Shown here: piece after piece, positions 30,962 through 39,843 of the stretch
Position numbering within the stretch: position 1 is the first letter of the stretch
Layout: each line of letters opens with the position of its first letter
Translations under genes and position numbers: made by a program
Origin: Chitinivorax sp. PXF-14
GTDB lineage: Bacteria; Pseudomonadota; Gammaproteobacteria; Burkholderiales; SCOH01
Direction: 5' to 3'
NCBI RefSeq assembly: GCF_040812015.1
Contig: NZ_JBFNXJ010000003.1
Coordinates: 124,001-188,000, forward strand
DNA length: 64,000 nt
Notes under the pieces: generated by a model
What the model saw: only the letters and a program-made list of their open reading frames with translations
Database searches by the model: none
Told to the model about the DNA's origin: nothing

Positions 30962-31995
30962 GCGCCACCTCCTGACGTGCCATTGGAGCCCTGGTCAAAT
31001 GGCAGGCCGCCGCCGCAGCCCTCAAACAGTCCAAAGTGCTGATCGAAATTTCCGATGAAGTCGAAATGACGGGCGAAACGGGTTTCGTTCAGCATGCGCC
31101 AGGTATTGCCGCAGACAGGGAACACCTTTCCTGTGGCGATATCGTGGTGCTTATCCAGTTGGAAACGATGCGGGTGCTGCGCTACCGTTCCGCGATAGAT
31201 CACGGCTTGCCCGTAGTCTTCGCAGGCGCTTTCCAGGCCGCCAAGCTTGAACAGGCGGTAGGTGGCGGAGAAAAAACGCAGGTTTCCCACGCGCTCGGCC
31301 AAGGTGGGGTCGGTGATGAGCAGCGGTCTATCTTCGACCAAACGCGGATCGGCAAACCCTGCCGCGTTGGCCAACCGCAGGAAATCATTCCAGTACAGCG
31401 CACCGCCGAGGCATTCGCCGTAGAGCACGGGGTCGTCGCGCACGGCGGTCGGCACGCGGCGGTCCGCATAGACGTCCGAAAAATAGAACTCGCCCCCCGG
31501 CTTGAGCAGCCTATGAACGCCGCGCAAAACAGCGGCCTTGTCGGGCGACAGATTCACCACGCAGTTGGAAACGATGACGTCAAAGCTTTCGGGTTCCAGA
31601 TCCAGTTCGGCTAGCCGCTCAATGTAGCCGCTCAGAAAACGCACGTTATCGAAGCCGAATGCCTGTACATGGTGTGCTCTATGGCTTTGCGCGACGGCAA
31701 GTTGCTCGTCGGTCATGTCGACGCCCACCACCATCCCGTCCGGGCCGGCCAACTGCGCCAGCGCGTAAACGTCGCGTCCGGACCCGCAGCCCAGATCCAG
31801 TACCCGGCACCCCGCAAGCTGTTGCGGACAGACGAGCCCGCAACCGTAATAGCGTGACAGCACTTCGGGATGAATGCGCGCGAGCAAGGGCTTGAGCCAC
31901 TCCGGCATGGCACTGGCATCGCAGCAGGCCGTGGTTTTCAGATCGGCACTGCTTTGCAGCTGCTTGCCGTAATAGTCTTGTACGAGTTCATGCAT
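30952..31995 (-). CDS. arsM: arsenite S-adenosylmethionine methyltransferase, arsenosugar type
   Basis: 347 residues. Motif I is VLDLGCGSGRDVYALA; TTACCDAS (Cys24-Cys25), SNCVVNLS and YGECLGG carry the As(III)-binding cysteines. The C-terminal extension ends in GGGACC, an added Cys pair. Start ATG 31995. It methylates As(III) stepwise to dimethylarsenite, the substrate of ArsS. A sigma-type promoter TGTAAGAA-N15-CGAC lies 39 bases upstream (32034-32060), so arsM-arsC-pit can be transcribed separately from the upstream arsS operon. Confidence 0.92.
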   Translation of the reverse strand: MHELVQDYYGKQLQSSADLKTTACCDASAMPEWLKPLLARIHPEVLSRYYGCGLVCPQQLAGCRVLDLGCGSGRDVYALAQLAGPDGMVVGVDMTDEQLAVAQSHRAHHVQAFGFDNVRFLSGYIERLAELDLEPESFDVIVSNCVVNLSPDKAAVLRGVHRLLKPGGEFYFSDVYADRRVPTAVRDDPVLYGECLGGALYWNDFLRLANAAGFADPRLVEDRPLLITDPTLAERVGNLRFFSATYRLFKLGGLESACEDYGQAVIYRGTVAQHPHRFQLDKHHDIATGKVFPVCGNTWRMLNETRFARHFDFIGNFDQHFGLFEGCGGGLPFDQGSNGTSGGGACC

Positions 31996-32033
31996 GATGG
32001 GCGGTTTCCAGAATCGTGTTGGCTTGCTACTGA

Positions 32034-32060
32034 GTCGCACTGCCGGGCCAATTTCTTACA
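32034..32060 (-). promoter_or_regulatory. ECF-type promoter of arsM-arsC-pit
   Basis: -35 TGTAAGAA (complement of 32053-32060) and -10 CGAC (complement of 32034-32037) with a 15-base spacer. Identical elements precede arsS, the thioredoxin gene, bufA, mtnP and the sigma operon. Confidence 0.8.
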
Positions 32061-32502
32061 CTCGCATGCCGGGTACCGCACGATCTCCCTTCAGCCAGCG
32101 CCAACTGTCCAATGCGTCGAAAGCCAGGCTGATCCCATTCACCAACAACACCGCCGTGACATAAATCAGTTCAAGCGGCGGCATGGCATCGGCATCAGAG
32201 AACTGCCTGATTTTTGAGAGCAAGAACCATTGCAACGGTCCCCAAAAGAACAGATGAGGTACAGCCATCAACTTGGTCATCCCGCGAGCCCACAGCATGA
32301 TGGGAACGTTCGTCGCCACGACCAGCAGGGCAGCGGCCGCGATGGCGCGGCCAGACCCGGTATCCAGCATCGCAAACGATGCCGCATTGACCGGCACCAG
32401 AATGCAGCCCACCCAAAACTGAACCCAACCGGGCAAGGATCGGAAGGAAGCCCAACTGACCATGATTCGACTTTGCCTGTAATGTTGCTGGAGGTTATCC
32501 AC
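32056..32502 (-). CDS. membrane protein of unknown function
   Basis: 148 residues with about four helices (VQFWVGCILVPVNAASFAML, AIAAAALLVVATNVPIMLW, LMAVPHLFFWGPLQWFLL, LIYVTAVLLVNGISLAF). The start at 32502 is GTG with a weak purine-rich site; an in-frame ATG at 32463 is an alternative. It lies between the DUF3047 gene and arsM, and its stop touches the arsM promoter. The function is unknown; the context suggests a part in the arsenic programme. Confidence 0.6.
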   Translation of the reverse strand: MDNLQQHYRQSRIMVSWASFRSLPGWVQFWVGCILVPVNAASFAMLDTGSGRAIAAAALLVVATNVPIMLWARGMTKLMAVPHLFFWGPLQWFLLSKIRQFSDADAMPPLELIYVTAVLLVNGISLAFDALDSWRWLKGDRAVPGMRV

Positions 32503-32553
32503 AAGTGTTTCTCTTTTTTTATGGCTGGGGATCGCTTGAGAACTACGTCACGG

Positions 32554-33306
32554 TCAGCGTGACGGCGCTGAGAATGAACAGGGTTGATCCGGGGGCACAA
32601 AGTGAAAATCGGCGAACCCGGCATGTGCAAATTCGCCGGTATTGTCTGTATCGCTTGCGATGGCAAGCTGCGCAGCTTTTATTTGATCCGTACCGAACAG
32701 GCGACGCGCATCGGAGAGAACATCTCGTCGCTCCTCAATCCAGCGGCCAGCCCGCTCGGCGCCGGATTCGAGTACCAGCATGCGGGCTTGGTCGGTGTAG
32801 GCATTGGGGGCTTCGAAACCGATGGGGTGTCGGTTATCCCAAACGTAGTTGATCGCCGCGTCTGGAACCTGCGCCCCAAACAACTGCCGCGCCAGTCCCA
32901 ACTTGAGGCGTTGCCCGAGATTCAGCGCACGGTCGGGCAGCGAAAAGGCGACATAGACACGGGCGGCAAAATCATCGCCCGATTTTTTCGATAGATCCGC
33001 ATGGATCAGGGGCGCATCGATGCGCCAGCGCCAGCACAAAACCGGCGTTGGCTGCAAGTCCATGTTCAGCGGTCGCGCCAGCAGCGCCATGCTGCCCTTG
33101 GCCGTGGCTTCGATGGCCGCGACGCCATCCCACTGCCGTAGCTGATAGCGGGTAGGCGGCGCTTTCTCAGACGGTACGACGATTTGCCAGGGCGCGGGAA
33201 TGGCCGTTGCTCCGGCGTCAATGCGCCCCACATCCAGTGTCTGCGCCTGAATAAGCGCTGGCAGCAGCAAGGCTGAGAAGGCCACACGCTTCACCGCACG
33301 CACCAA
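32554..33306 (-). CDS. DUF3047 periplasmic protein
   Basis: 250 residues, starting at TTG 33306 or GTG 33303 with a signal peptide (FSALLLPALIQA). The DUF3047 core is visible (WQIVVPSEKAPPTRYQLRQWDG ... LCWRWRIDAPL ... FAARVYVAFSLP ... INYVWDNRHPIG ... SGAERAGRWIEERRDVLSDARRLFG). The fold is predicted as a beta-sandwich carbohydrate- or lipid-binding type; the role is not known. It overlaps the TIGR04282 gene by 16 bases. Confidence 0.78.
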   Translation of the reverse strand: MVRAVKRVAFSALLLPALIQAQTLDVGRIDAGATAIPAPWQIVVPSEKAPPTRYQLRQWDGVAAIEATAKGSMALLARPLNMDLQPTPVLCWRWRIDAPLIHADLSKKSGDDFAARVYVAFSLPDRALNLGQRLKLGLARQLFGAQVPDAAINYVWDNRHPIGFEAPNAYTDQARMLVLESGAERAGRWIEERRDVLSDARRLFGTDQIKAAQLAIASDTDNTGEFAHAGFADFHFVPPDQPCSFSAPSR

Positions 33307-33908
33307 TCCTGCGGCAGAGCCGCCAGATCGGCGGGTTCATCGATGTCGCACAGTATGGGCAACTGCGCGACCGACCACTGCAATACGCCGATGCGGCATA
33401 GGGTGTCAAAAGCGACACTGTCAGTGCTCCAGGCGATGCCTCGAAAGACCGAAGGATTGAAAGTCTTTAGGCCGAGCAATACATAGCCACCGTCGGCGCT
33501 CGGAATGATCACCGCGTCCTTCGACACCAGCTGTGTAGCAGCCTCACGCAGACGCTCTGCGGTCAGAAAAGGGCAATCGGTACCGATGAGCAGCACCGCG
33601 CGCCCATCCAGAACGCCTCTGCGTGTGGCGCGCGCGAGCCGCTCACCCAAATCGCCATCGCCCTGTGCCTGCCAGGCGACAGGCCACTCAGGGTCGCGAA
33701 AGGGCCGCCATTGCTGCGCGCCGGGTTCTGGCGTGACGCACAGTTCGATTTCTCCGACATCGGCGGCCAGCGCCTCGGCCACGGTATGGCGCAACATGCG
33801 CTGGGCAAGCCGAGCCGAACCTTGCTCGCCCAGTGCCGGAATGAGGCGTGTCTTGGCGAGCCCCGCCAGCGGCGCCTTGGCGAAGATCACGATCCGGATG
33901 GGACTCAT
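33291..33908 (-). CDS. TIGR04282 family (arsenosugar biosynthesis) glycosyltransferase
   Basis: 205 residues from ATG 33908 (MSPIRIVIFAKAPLAGLAKTRL), the DUF2064/TIGR04282 signature, with LLIGTDCPFLTAERLREA as the nucleotide-binding acidic motif and IIPSADGGYVLLGL. The fold is that of a nucleotide-diphospho-sugar transferase. In arsenosugar gene sets it accompanies TIGR04283 and ArsS. It overlaps the TIGR04283 gene by four bases (ATGA). The exact sugar chemistry is not established to my knowledge. Confidence 0.88.
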   Translation of the reverse strand: MSPIRIVIFAKAPLAGLAKTRLIPALGEQGSARLAQRMLRHTVAEALAADVGEIELCVTPEPGAQQWRPFRDPEWPVAWQAQGDGDLGERLARATRRGVLDGRAVLLIGTDCPFLTAERLREAATQLVSKDAVIIPSADGGYVLLGLKTFNPSVFRGIAWSTDSVAFDTLCRIGVLQWSVAQLPILCDIDEPADLAALPQDWCVR

Positions 33909-34573
33909 CGGTAGGCCCTCGCAATGTCCTCCACCGGCGTACCCAGCCAGTAACGCCAACGCAACCACCACATGAGCGCGATAGTGCGCCACACGCCGCG
34001 CTGCTCCCAGCGACGGCCCGAGGTGACGACTTGCAGCGCCAAGCAGGCGGGCTTCCCTCCGGTTTTGAGTGCTCGGCAGATGTCGATGTCTTCCATCAGC
34101 GGTTGATCCGCAAATCCGCCGACTGCTTCAAACGCCTCACGCGTCACGAAAAGGCCCTGATCGCCGGTGGCGATCCCGGAGAGGCGTGAACGCCAATTCA
34201 TCAGTGCCGAAACCATGCGCAAAGCCATCGGTTTACCGGCGATGCGCACATCGAAGCGTCCCCACTGATGGCTGCGCAGCGCCTGTGCGATGGCGATCAT
34301 GGCCCCTGGCGGCAGCCGCGTGTCGGCATGCAAAAAAAGCAGTACGTCGCCGCTGCTCGCCGCCGCGCCCGCATTCATTTGGCGCGCCCGACCCGCTGCG
34401 CTCGTCAGAACACGAAACCCGGCTGCGTGTGCAATGGCTTCTGATCCATCCTGACTGCCGCCATCAACAAAAATGATTTCCACGCCTGATCGGGCGAGTG
34501 GCACCACGTGCTCGCACAAATCGGGCAGGCCTGTCGACTCATTGAGCATGGGGACTATGATGCTTAACTTCAT
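33905..34573 (-). CDS. TIGR04283 family (arsenosugar biosynthesis) glycosyltransferase
   Basis: 222-residue GT2-type enzyme: LSIIVPMLNESTGLPDL at the N-terminus, VDGGSQDGS nucleotide site, LLFLHADTRLP as the DXD-like motif, and GDQGLFVTREAFEAVGGF acceptor motif. It is coupled to TIGR04282 downstream and DUF547 upstream (two bases gap). It probably adds or builds the sugar side chain of the arsenosugar, which is inference from family naming and context. Confidence 0.88.
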   Translation of the reverse strand: MKLSIIVPMLNESTGLPDLCEHVVPLARSGVEIIFVDGGSQDGSEAIAHAAGFRVLTSAAGRARQMNAGAAASSGDVLLFLHADTRLPPGAMIAIAQALRSHQWGRFDVRIAGKPMALRMVSALMNWRSRLSGIATGDQGLFVTREAFEAVGGFADQPLMEDIDICRALKTGGKPACLALQVVTSGRRWEQRGVWRTIALMWWLRWRYWLGTPVEDIARAYR

Positions 34574-34575
34574 GC

Positions 34576-35406
34576 TTACCTCCGGCCGTCATTGAGACGC
34601 CAGTCGTAATCGCCAAAGCGGATCGCCAGCCTTCCACCGCGCAGATCGTTCGCTTGCGCGGCGTTCAGTCCGGCCACACCGGCATAACGCGCCAGTAAAT
34701 CCGGCAACGCCTTATCGCCACGGAAGCCTTGCTCGAAATCCTCGCGGTACCACTTGAAGATGGGGGAAACCTCCAGCGCATCGTCCGCGATCCGGTTTCG
34801 CGTCCGGTCGCCCAAGAAGCGCTTGGTCTGGTCTTCGAGTTGCTCGTCAAGTTTTTCCGCGCCATAGGCTTCGGGCCGTAACGCCGGGCAGCCGATGCTG
34901 GCGCAATTGACCGCAAAATGGATACGCGGATCACGATAGCGCCCCGATCCGCGAATCAATCCGTGTTCAATGTCATCCAGCGAACGGGTTTGCCCGAGCA
35001 AAGACACAAACGGCTTCTTCCAGGGTGACTGGATGAAGGAACCCAGATCCTTGATGGACTTCAAATCCGGGTATCGGGTCAGAATAAACTGCACCGTGAA
35101 GGCGTTGTAGGCATTGATCAGATACGCCAACTGTGCCTCCCGCGACCAACCATCGAAGGTCTGGCGCGATACGGCTGACAGGGCCGTCAAATAGTTCTGC
35201 AACTTATCCTTGTCGGTCGCCATACCCTGATAGTTCACGGTGCTCGCATGGCCGTCGCTAATCCAGCGCACATGTCGCTGAAGCATCTGGCTCCATGCGC
35301 CGTGATCGAAGCCCTGTGGCGTTTGGGCATAGGCCGTCGCAGCCCCCAAGGAGAACGTGATGGCGACGGCCAGTCTGCGCAGCCAAACTTTCATCGTTGA
35401 ATACAT
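34576..35406 (-). CDS. DUF547 periplasmic protein
   Basis: 276 residues with signal peptide (LAVAITFSLGAATAYA). The DUF547 core is present (REAQLAYLINAYNAFTVQFILTRYP, IHFAVNCASIGCPALRPEAY), with the conserved Cys-containing motif CASIGCP that resembles a papain/transglutaminase-like centre. It stands in the arsenosugar operon between the TVP38 fusion and the glycosyltransferases. The function is unknown. Confidence 0.85.
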   Translation of the reverse strand: MYSTMKVWLRRLAVAITFSLGAATAYAQTPQGFDHGAWSQMLQRHVRWISDGHASTVNYQGMATDKDKLQNYLTALSAVSRQTFDGWSREAQLAYLINAYNAFTVQFILTRYPDLKSIKDLGSFIQSPWKKPFVSLLGQTRSLDDIEHGLIRGSGRYRDPRIHFAVNCASIGCPALRPEAYGAEKLDEQLEDQTKRFLGDRTRNRIADDALEVSPIFKWYREDFEQGFRGDKALPDLLARYAGVAGLNAAQANDLRGGRLAIRFGDYDWRLNDGRR

Positions 35407-35410
35407 CGGC

Positions 35411-37567
35411 TTATCCCCTCATCCAGCGGTGATAGGCTTCCACCCATCGCAATACCCGCTGCGGTGCGTGGGCGCGCTTCCATTCCCCCGCCGCATATTT
35501 ATTGGCCTCGGCCCAAGTGGGATACGGGTGGATCGTGGCCAGGATTTTGTTAAGCCCCAGCCCGTGCTTCATGGCCAGCACGAACTCGGAGAGCAATTCC
35601 CCGGCATGCGCGCCGACAATCGTGACGCCCAGAATGCGATCCTTGCCCGGCTCGGTCAGCACCTTGATCCAGCCTTCGGCATGACCTTCGGCAATCGCGC
35701 GATCCAGGTCGTCCAGGCCATAGCGGGTTACCTCAAACGCGATGCCTTTCTCCCTAGCCTCGCGCTCATTGAGGCCTACCCGCGCAATTTCGGGATCGAC
35801 AAACGTCACCCAGGGGATCACGGAGTAGTCCACTTTGAAGCGCTTGAAGCGACCAAACAGCGCGTTGACCGCCGCATACCACGCCTGGTGCGCGGCAGTG
35901 TGGGTAAATTGATAGGGCCCGGCCACATCGCCCGCGGCGAAGATGTTTGGGTAGAGCGTTTCAAGGTATTCATTGGTCTGAATCGTGCGTTGGGTGGGGA
36001 TGCCCAGCGCCTCCAAGCCGAACCCTTCCAGCCGGGCCTGCCGACCCACGGCGACCACAATCTCGTCAAACGCGATGCGCTGCTCCCCGGCCGTTCCGGC
36101 AACGACGAGGTATTTGGAACCAGCTTCCTGTTCGATACGCAGCGCACGATGTTCGACGAGCACATGGACACCATCGCCCTCAAGGGCGCGACGGGCGAAG
36201 CTCGACACCTCGTCGTCCTCTCGCAGCATCAGCCGAGGCAGCATTTCGACCTGCGTCACTGTGGAGCCCAGTCGCGCAAAGCTCTGCGCCAACTCGCATC
36301 CGATTGGACCGCCGCCGAGCACGATAAGCCGCTCTGGCGCATGATCCCGTTCCTTGAGGCGATCCCAGAGGGTGTCTGAGGTGAGGTAGTTGATCGATTC
36401 CAGCCCCGGTAGCGGCGGCACGAAAGGGCGTGCGCCGGTCGCCAGAACGATGCTACGGGCGCTTAACTGCTCCACCTTGCCGCTTTGATCGGTGATCTCG
36501 ACCGTCCATGGATTGATCAAACGGGCATGACCTTGGCGCACCTCCACGCCGAGTTGGGTATAACGCTCCACACTGTCATGCGGTGCCACGGCGGCAATCA
36601 CGCCATGAACCCGCGCCATGACACGCTTGAATGAAAACGCAGGCATTGTGGATTCGAGCCCCAAATCGGCTGCATGACGCATCTGATGCGCGGCTTTCGC
36701 GCTGCGGATGAGCGCTTTGCTCGGAACGCATCCGTAGTTGAGGCAATCGCCCCCCATCTTGTGCGACTCAATCAACGTGACCTTGGCCTCGACCGCAGCG
36801 GCGATGTAAGACGTCACCAGCCCGGCCGCGCCAGCGCCAATCACGATCAGATTGCGATCAAATCGGCTCGGCCGTTGCCAGCGCACATAGACACGGCGCT
36901 GCTTGATCCATCCGATAGTCGCCTTGGCCAGCCAAGGGAATGCCGCCAGCAGCGCGAATGAGGCCAGCAATGACACGGAGAGAATGTCGGAAGGCGCTTC
37001 GATCAGCGCCAGCCGTGTTCCCGCGTTCACGTAAACCAGCGTCCCAGCCAGCATGCCCAACTGGCTGACCCAGTAAAACGTGCGGGCGCGCATGCGGGTC
37101 AATCCCAACAAGAGGTTGATCATGAAGAAGGGAATGACCGGCACCAGGCGCAGCGTGAACAAGTAGAAAGCCCCATCCCGGTTCACGCCTTCATTGATCG
37201 ACGCCAGCCTTGCTGAAAACCGTGCCTCCACGAGGTCGCGCAGCAGGTAACGCGCCACGAGGAAGGCCAGCAGCGCGCCCACGCTGGAGGCAAACGAAGC
37301 CAGCAGGGTGCCCCACGCCAAGCCGAACAACGCACCGGCAGCCAGCGTCATGACAGCGGCTCCCGGCAAGGAAAGCGCCGCTACCAGGACGTACAGCCCA
37401 AAGAACCCCGCCATCATCCAGAGCGAATGCAATTCACGCCACGCCTGAAGCTGAGTCAGCCCAGACTTCAGGGCGGCAAACGACAGCCACTGCGCCCCGT
37501 TGAAGTAAAAAAACAGCCCCAGCAGTGCCGCGATCAGGAGCAGTAGCCAGAATTTCGCTGACCTCAT
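35411..37567 (-). CDS. TVP38/DedA-like membrane domain fused to a flavin disulfide reductase
   Basis: 718 residues from ATG 37567 with AGGGGAG upstream. The first about 230 residues are a TVP38/SNARE-associated membrane domain (LPGAAVMTLAAGALFGLAWGTLLASFASSVGALLAFLVARY; FTLRLVPVIPFFMINLLLGLTRM). Residues about 240-718 form a pyridine-nucleotide-disulfide oxidoreductase with VIGAGAAGLVTSYIA, the redox pair CLNYGC and a C-terminal HPYPTWAEA dimer motif similar to mercuric reductase/dihydrolipoamide dehydrogenase. It is coupled to arsS by ATGA. A membrane-bound reductase for arsenic or thiols is plausible. Confidence 0.88.
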   Translation of the reverse strand: MRSAKFWLLLLIAALLGLFFYFNGAQWLSFAALKSGLTQLQAWRELHSLWMMAGFFGLYVLVAALSLPGAAVMTLAAGALFGLAWGTLLASFASSVGALLAFLVARYLLRDLVEARFSARLASINEGVNRDGAFYLFTLRLVPVIPFFMINLLLGLTRMRARTFYWVSQLGMLAGTLVYVNAGTRLALIEAPSDILSVSLLASFALLAAFPWLAKATIGWIKQRRVYVRWQRPSRFDRNLIVIGAGAAGLVTSYIAAAVEAKVTLIESHKMGGDCLNYGCVPSKALIRSAKAAHQMRHAADLGLESTMPAFSFKRVMARVHGVIAAVAPHDSVERYTQLGVEVRQGHARLINPWTVEITDQSGKVEQLSARSIVLATGARPFVPPLPGLESINYLTSDTLWDRLKERDHAPERLIVLGGGPIGCELAQSFARLGSTVTQVEMLPRLMLREDDEVSSFARRALEGDGVHVLVEHRALRIEQEAGSKYLVVAGTAGEQRIAFDEIVVAVGRQARLEGFGLEALGIPTQRTIQTNEYLETLYPNIFAAGDVAGPYQFTHTAAHQAWYAAVNALFGRFKRFKVDYSVIPWVTFVDPEIARVGLNEREAREKGIAFEVTRYGLDDLDRAIAEGHAEGWIKVLTEPGKDRILGVTIVGAHAGELLSEFVLAMKHGLGLNKILATIHPYPTWAEANKYAAGEWKRAHAPQRVLRWVEAYHRWMRG

Positions 37568-38532
37568 GGGCGCTCCCCTTGCTTCAAAGCCCCACCACAA
37601 CTGCTGCCGCAACCCGCCGTACAGGCAAAGCAGTGGTCGGCAACGCGGATGGGAGCGCCTTGCAAGTCTTCTTGCAGCAAGTCGCGCAGATGCACGCGGC
37701 TGCCTTGCAAGGACAAGCCCAATTGCTGGTTGAAGTCGCAGTCGAATAGATGGCCTTGCCAGTCGACGCTGACCAGGCTTCGGCACATCACTTGCGCGAG
37801 GTTTTCACTGCGGTGGCTGCTTTTGAGCAGCCCCATGTAGGCATTGAACTGACCCTTGGAAATCAGCCAGGAACCGAAGCGGTTGATCGGCATGTTGGCC
37901 AGCGCGAACAATTGATTGAACACGATGCCGAAGTGCTCGAAAAGCTCGCGCTTGTAGGTCGCTTCCAGCGTGGCCTGATCCGGCGGCAGGCTGGGACCTT
38001 GCGGGTTGTAGACCAGGTTGAGGGTCAAGCCGCTGCCGGGCTGTCCGTAACCCAGCGCATTGAGTTTCTGCAAGGCGGCGATGCTCTTGTCGAACACGCC
38101 GTTGCCCCGCTGTTTGTCGACGTTGTCCGCGCTGTAACACGGTAACGAAGCGACCACCTCGACCCGATTGGCGGCGAGGAACTCGGCGAGATCCTCATGC
38201 CCCGGTTCGAACAGAATCGTCAGATTGCAGCGATCAATGACGTGCACCCCTAACTCGCGTGCGGCGCGCACCAGGGAACGGAAACCGACATGCAGTTCCG
38301 GGGCCCCTCCCGTCAAGTCCAGCGTCTGGATGTCTCTCGCACTTAGCACCGCAGGGATCAGCGCCATCGTCGCTTCATCCATCATTTCCTTGCGGTTGGG
38401 CCCCGCGTTGACGTGGCAGTGCACACAAGACTGATTGCAGCGATAACCGAGATTGACCTGCAGCGTGGTCAGCACCTGACGGTGGAGTGCGGGAAAGTCA
38501 CTGACTTCCAGCAAGGGCAGCGTAGCGTGCAT
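37564..38532 (-). CDS. arsS: arsenosugar biosynthesis radical SAM protein ArsS
   Basis: 322 residues from ATG 38532 (AAGGAG upstream). The radical-SAM cluster motif is CNQSCVHC (Cys32, Cys36, Cys39), followed by LDLTGGAPELH. The C-terminal domain has CFACTAGCGSSCGG, a second Cys-rich site typical of ArsS (DUF3641). ArsS joins a 5'-deoxyadenosyl group from SAM to dimethylarsenic, giving a dimethylarsinoyl-adenosine (family knowledge). It is first gene of arsS-TVP38-DUF547-TIGR04283-TIGR04282-DUF3047-x. An ECF-type promoter lies 52 bases upstream. Confidence 0.93.
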   Translation of the reverse strand: MHATLPLLEVSDFPALHRQVLTTLQVNLGYRCNQSCVHCHVNAGPNRKEMMDEATMALIPAVLSARDIQTLDLTGGAPELHVGFRSLVRAARELGVHVIDRCNLTILFEPGHEDLAEFLAANRVEVVASLPCYSADNVDKQRGNGVFDKSIAALQKLNALGYGQPGSGLTLNLVYNPQGPSLPPDQATLEATYKRELFEHFGIVFNQLFALANMPINRFGSWLISKGQFNAYMGLLKSSHRSENLAQVMCRSLVSVDWQGHLFDCDFNQQLGLSLQGSRVHLRDLLQEDLQGAPIRVADHCFACTAGCGSSCGGALKQGERP

Positions 38533-38583
38533 CAAAGGACTCCTTGAGGTATGCGCGGGGTTTCGTCCCCCCTTGTGCCCTCT

Positions 38584-38610
38584 GTCGTCAGCGCTGGTCA
38601 ATTTCTTACA
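38584..38610 (-). promoter_or_regulatory. ECF-type promoter of the arsS operon
   Basis: -35 TGTAAGAA (complement of 38603-38610), 15-base spacer, -10 CGAC (complement of 38584-38587). It is back to back with the divergent promoter at 38635. Confidence 0.8.
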
Positions 38611-38634
38611 TAGACAGGACGGCGGCCATCTTTG

Positions 38635-38661
38635 TGTAAGAACCAGGGTTGTTGCAGCGAC
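38635..38661 (+). promoter_or_regulatory. ECF-type promoter of the thioredoxin-ccdA operon
   Basis: -35 TGTAAGAA (38635-38642), 15-base spacer, -10 CGAC (38658-38661), 45 bases before the thioredoxin ATG. Divergent to the arsS promoter, with 24 bases between the -35 elements. Confidence 0.8.
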
Positions 38662-38705
38662 CAAATGCCATCCATCACTACCCATAACCGCCCAGGAGAC
38701 TTTTT

Positions 38706-39092
38706 ATGAAGCCCGTCAAGACCGTAATTCTTCTTGCCCTCGCATCCATTGCATCTCTCGCCATGGCTGGCGACATCAAGGCCTTCAACCAAGCGGAGTT
38801 CGACAAGCTGGCCCAGGAGGGCAAGCCCGTCGTGCTCGACATCAGCGCAACCTGGTGCCCCACCTGCAAGGAACAAAAACCCATCGTCGAAGGTTTGATG
38901 AAGCGGCCCGCTTACAAGGATGTGACATTGATGAACATCGACTTCGACTCGGCCAAGCCCACGCTCAAGAAGTTCAAGGTGACGATGCAAAGCACTCTGG
39001 TTGCGTTCAAGGGCGGCAAGGAAACTGGGCGCTCTGTGGGTGACACCTCGCCAGAAGGGATAGAAGGCCTCATCAAGAAGGTGGTCAACTGA
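38706..39092 (+). CDS. periplasmic thioredoxin-like protein
   Basis: 128 residues with signal peptide (VILLALASIASLAMA) and the redox motif TWCPTCKEQKP. TMQSTLVAFKGGKE replaces the usual TP cis-Pro segment, an unusual feature. RBS GGAG; the stop overlaps the ccdA ATG (TGATG). Paired with CcdA it forms a periplasmic reducing pathway. Placement under an ECF promoter next to arsS suggests a role in thiol supply during arsenic or copper stress. Confidence 0.88.
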   Translation: MKPVKTVILLALASIASLAMAGDIKAFNQAEFDKLAQEGKPVVLDISATWCPTCKEQKPIVEGLMKRPAYKDVTLMNIDFDSAKPTLKKFKVTMQSTLVAFKGGKETGRSVGDTSPEGIEGLIKKVVN

Positions 39093-39820
39093 TGGAGTTC
39101 GGGTTCGGCTCCTACGGATTCGGGCTGCTGGCAGGCATCCTCTCGACGCTCTCGCCATGCGTGCTGCCCATCATCCCCATCCTGCTGGGGACGGCAGCGA
39201 ACGCGCACCCACGCGCGCCGCTCGCCCTGGCAGGCGGCCTGGCCATCTCCTACGCCATCATCGGGACTGGATTGGCCTGGGCCGGCACCGCCTTAGATCT
39301 GGACTCCGCCATCTTTCGCAGCGTGGGCGCAGCGATCCTCGGGGTCTTGGGCCTGGTGCTGATGTCGGGCAGCCTGCAACAACGCTTCGCCTCGGCCACT
39401 TTCGGCATCGGGGATGCCGGCAACAACCTGATCTCCCGCATGAATCTCTCAGGCCTTTGGGGCCAGTTCGCCATCGGCCTAGTGCTGGGCGTGGTCTGGA
39501 GCCCATGCGTGGGGCCGACCCTCGGCGCTGCCGTGGTGCTGGCCAGTCAGGGATCACATCTGCCGCAAGTTGCCCTGTTGATGGGCGTCTTCGGTGCAGG
39601 GGCAGCTTTCCCCGTGGTGGCCCTTGCTTACGTCGGGCGCAGCGCCATGGTGAAGATGCGCGGCAAGCTCATGCAGGCGGGCAAAACCGGCAAGATGATT
39701 CTCGGAGCGGTCATGATCGCCTTGGCCGCCATGATCCTGTCGGGGGCCGACAAGCCCGTTGAAGCCTGGCTGGTGGACGCATCACCTGCCTGGCTGACGA
39801 AGTTGACCACCCGGTTTTAG
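39092..39820 (+). CDS. ccdA: CcdA-type cytochrome c biogenesis/thiol transporter
   Basis: 242 residues, six membrane helices. Both conserved cysteines are present: GILSTLSPCVLPIIPILLG and LGVVWSPCVGPTLGAAVVLA. It passes electrons from cytoplasmic thioredoxin to the periplasm and is a natural partner of the upstream periplasmic thioredoxin (one-base overlap). Confidence 0.92.
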   Translation: MEFGFGSYGFGLLAGILSTLSPCVLPIIPILLGTAANAHPRAPLALAGGLAISYAIIGTGLAWAGTALDLDSAIFRSVGAAILGVLGLVLMSGSLQQRFASATFGIGDAGNNLISRMNLSGLWGQFAIGLVLGVVWSPCVGPTLGAAVVLASQGSHLPQVALLMGVFGAGAAFPVVALAYVGRSAMVKMRGKLMQAGKTGKMILGAVMIALAAMILSGADKPVEAWLVDASPAWLTKLTTRF

Positions 39821-39843
39821 GCACGTTCTAAGGAGAAGATTCC

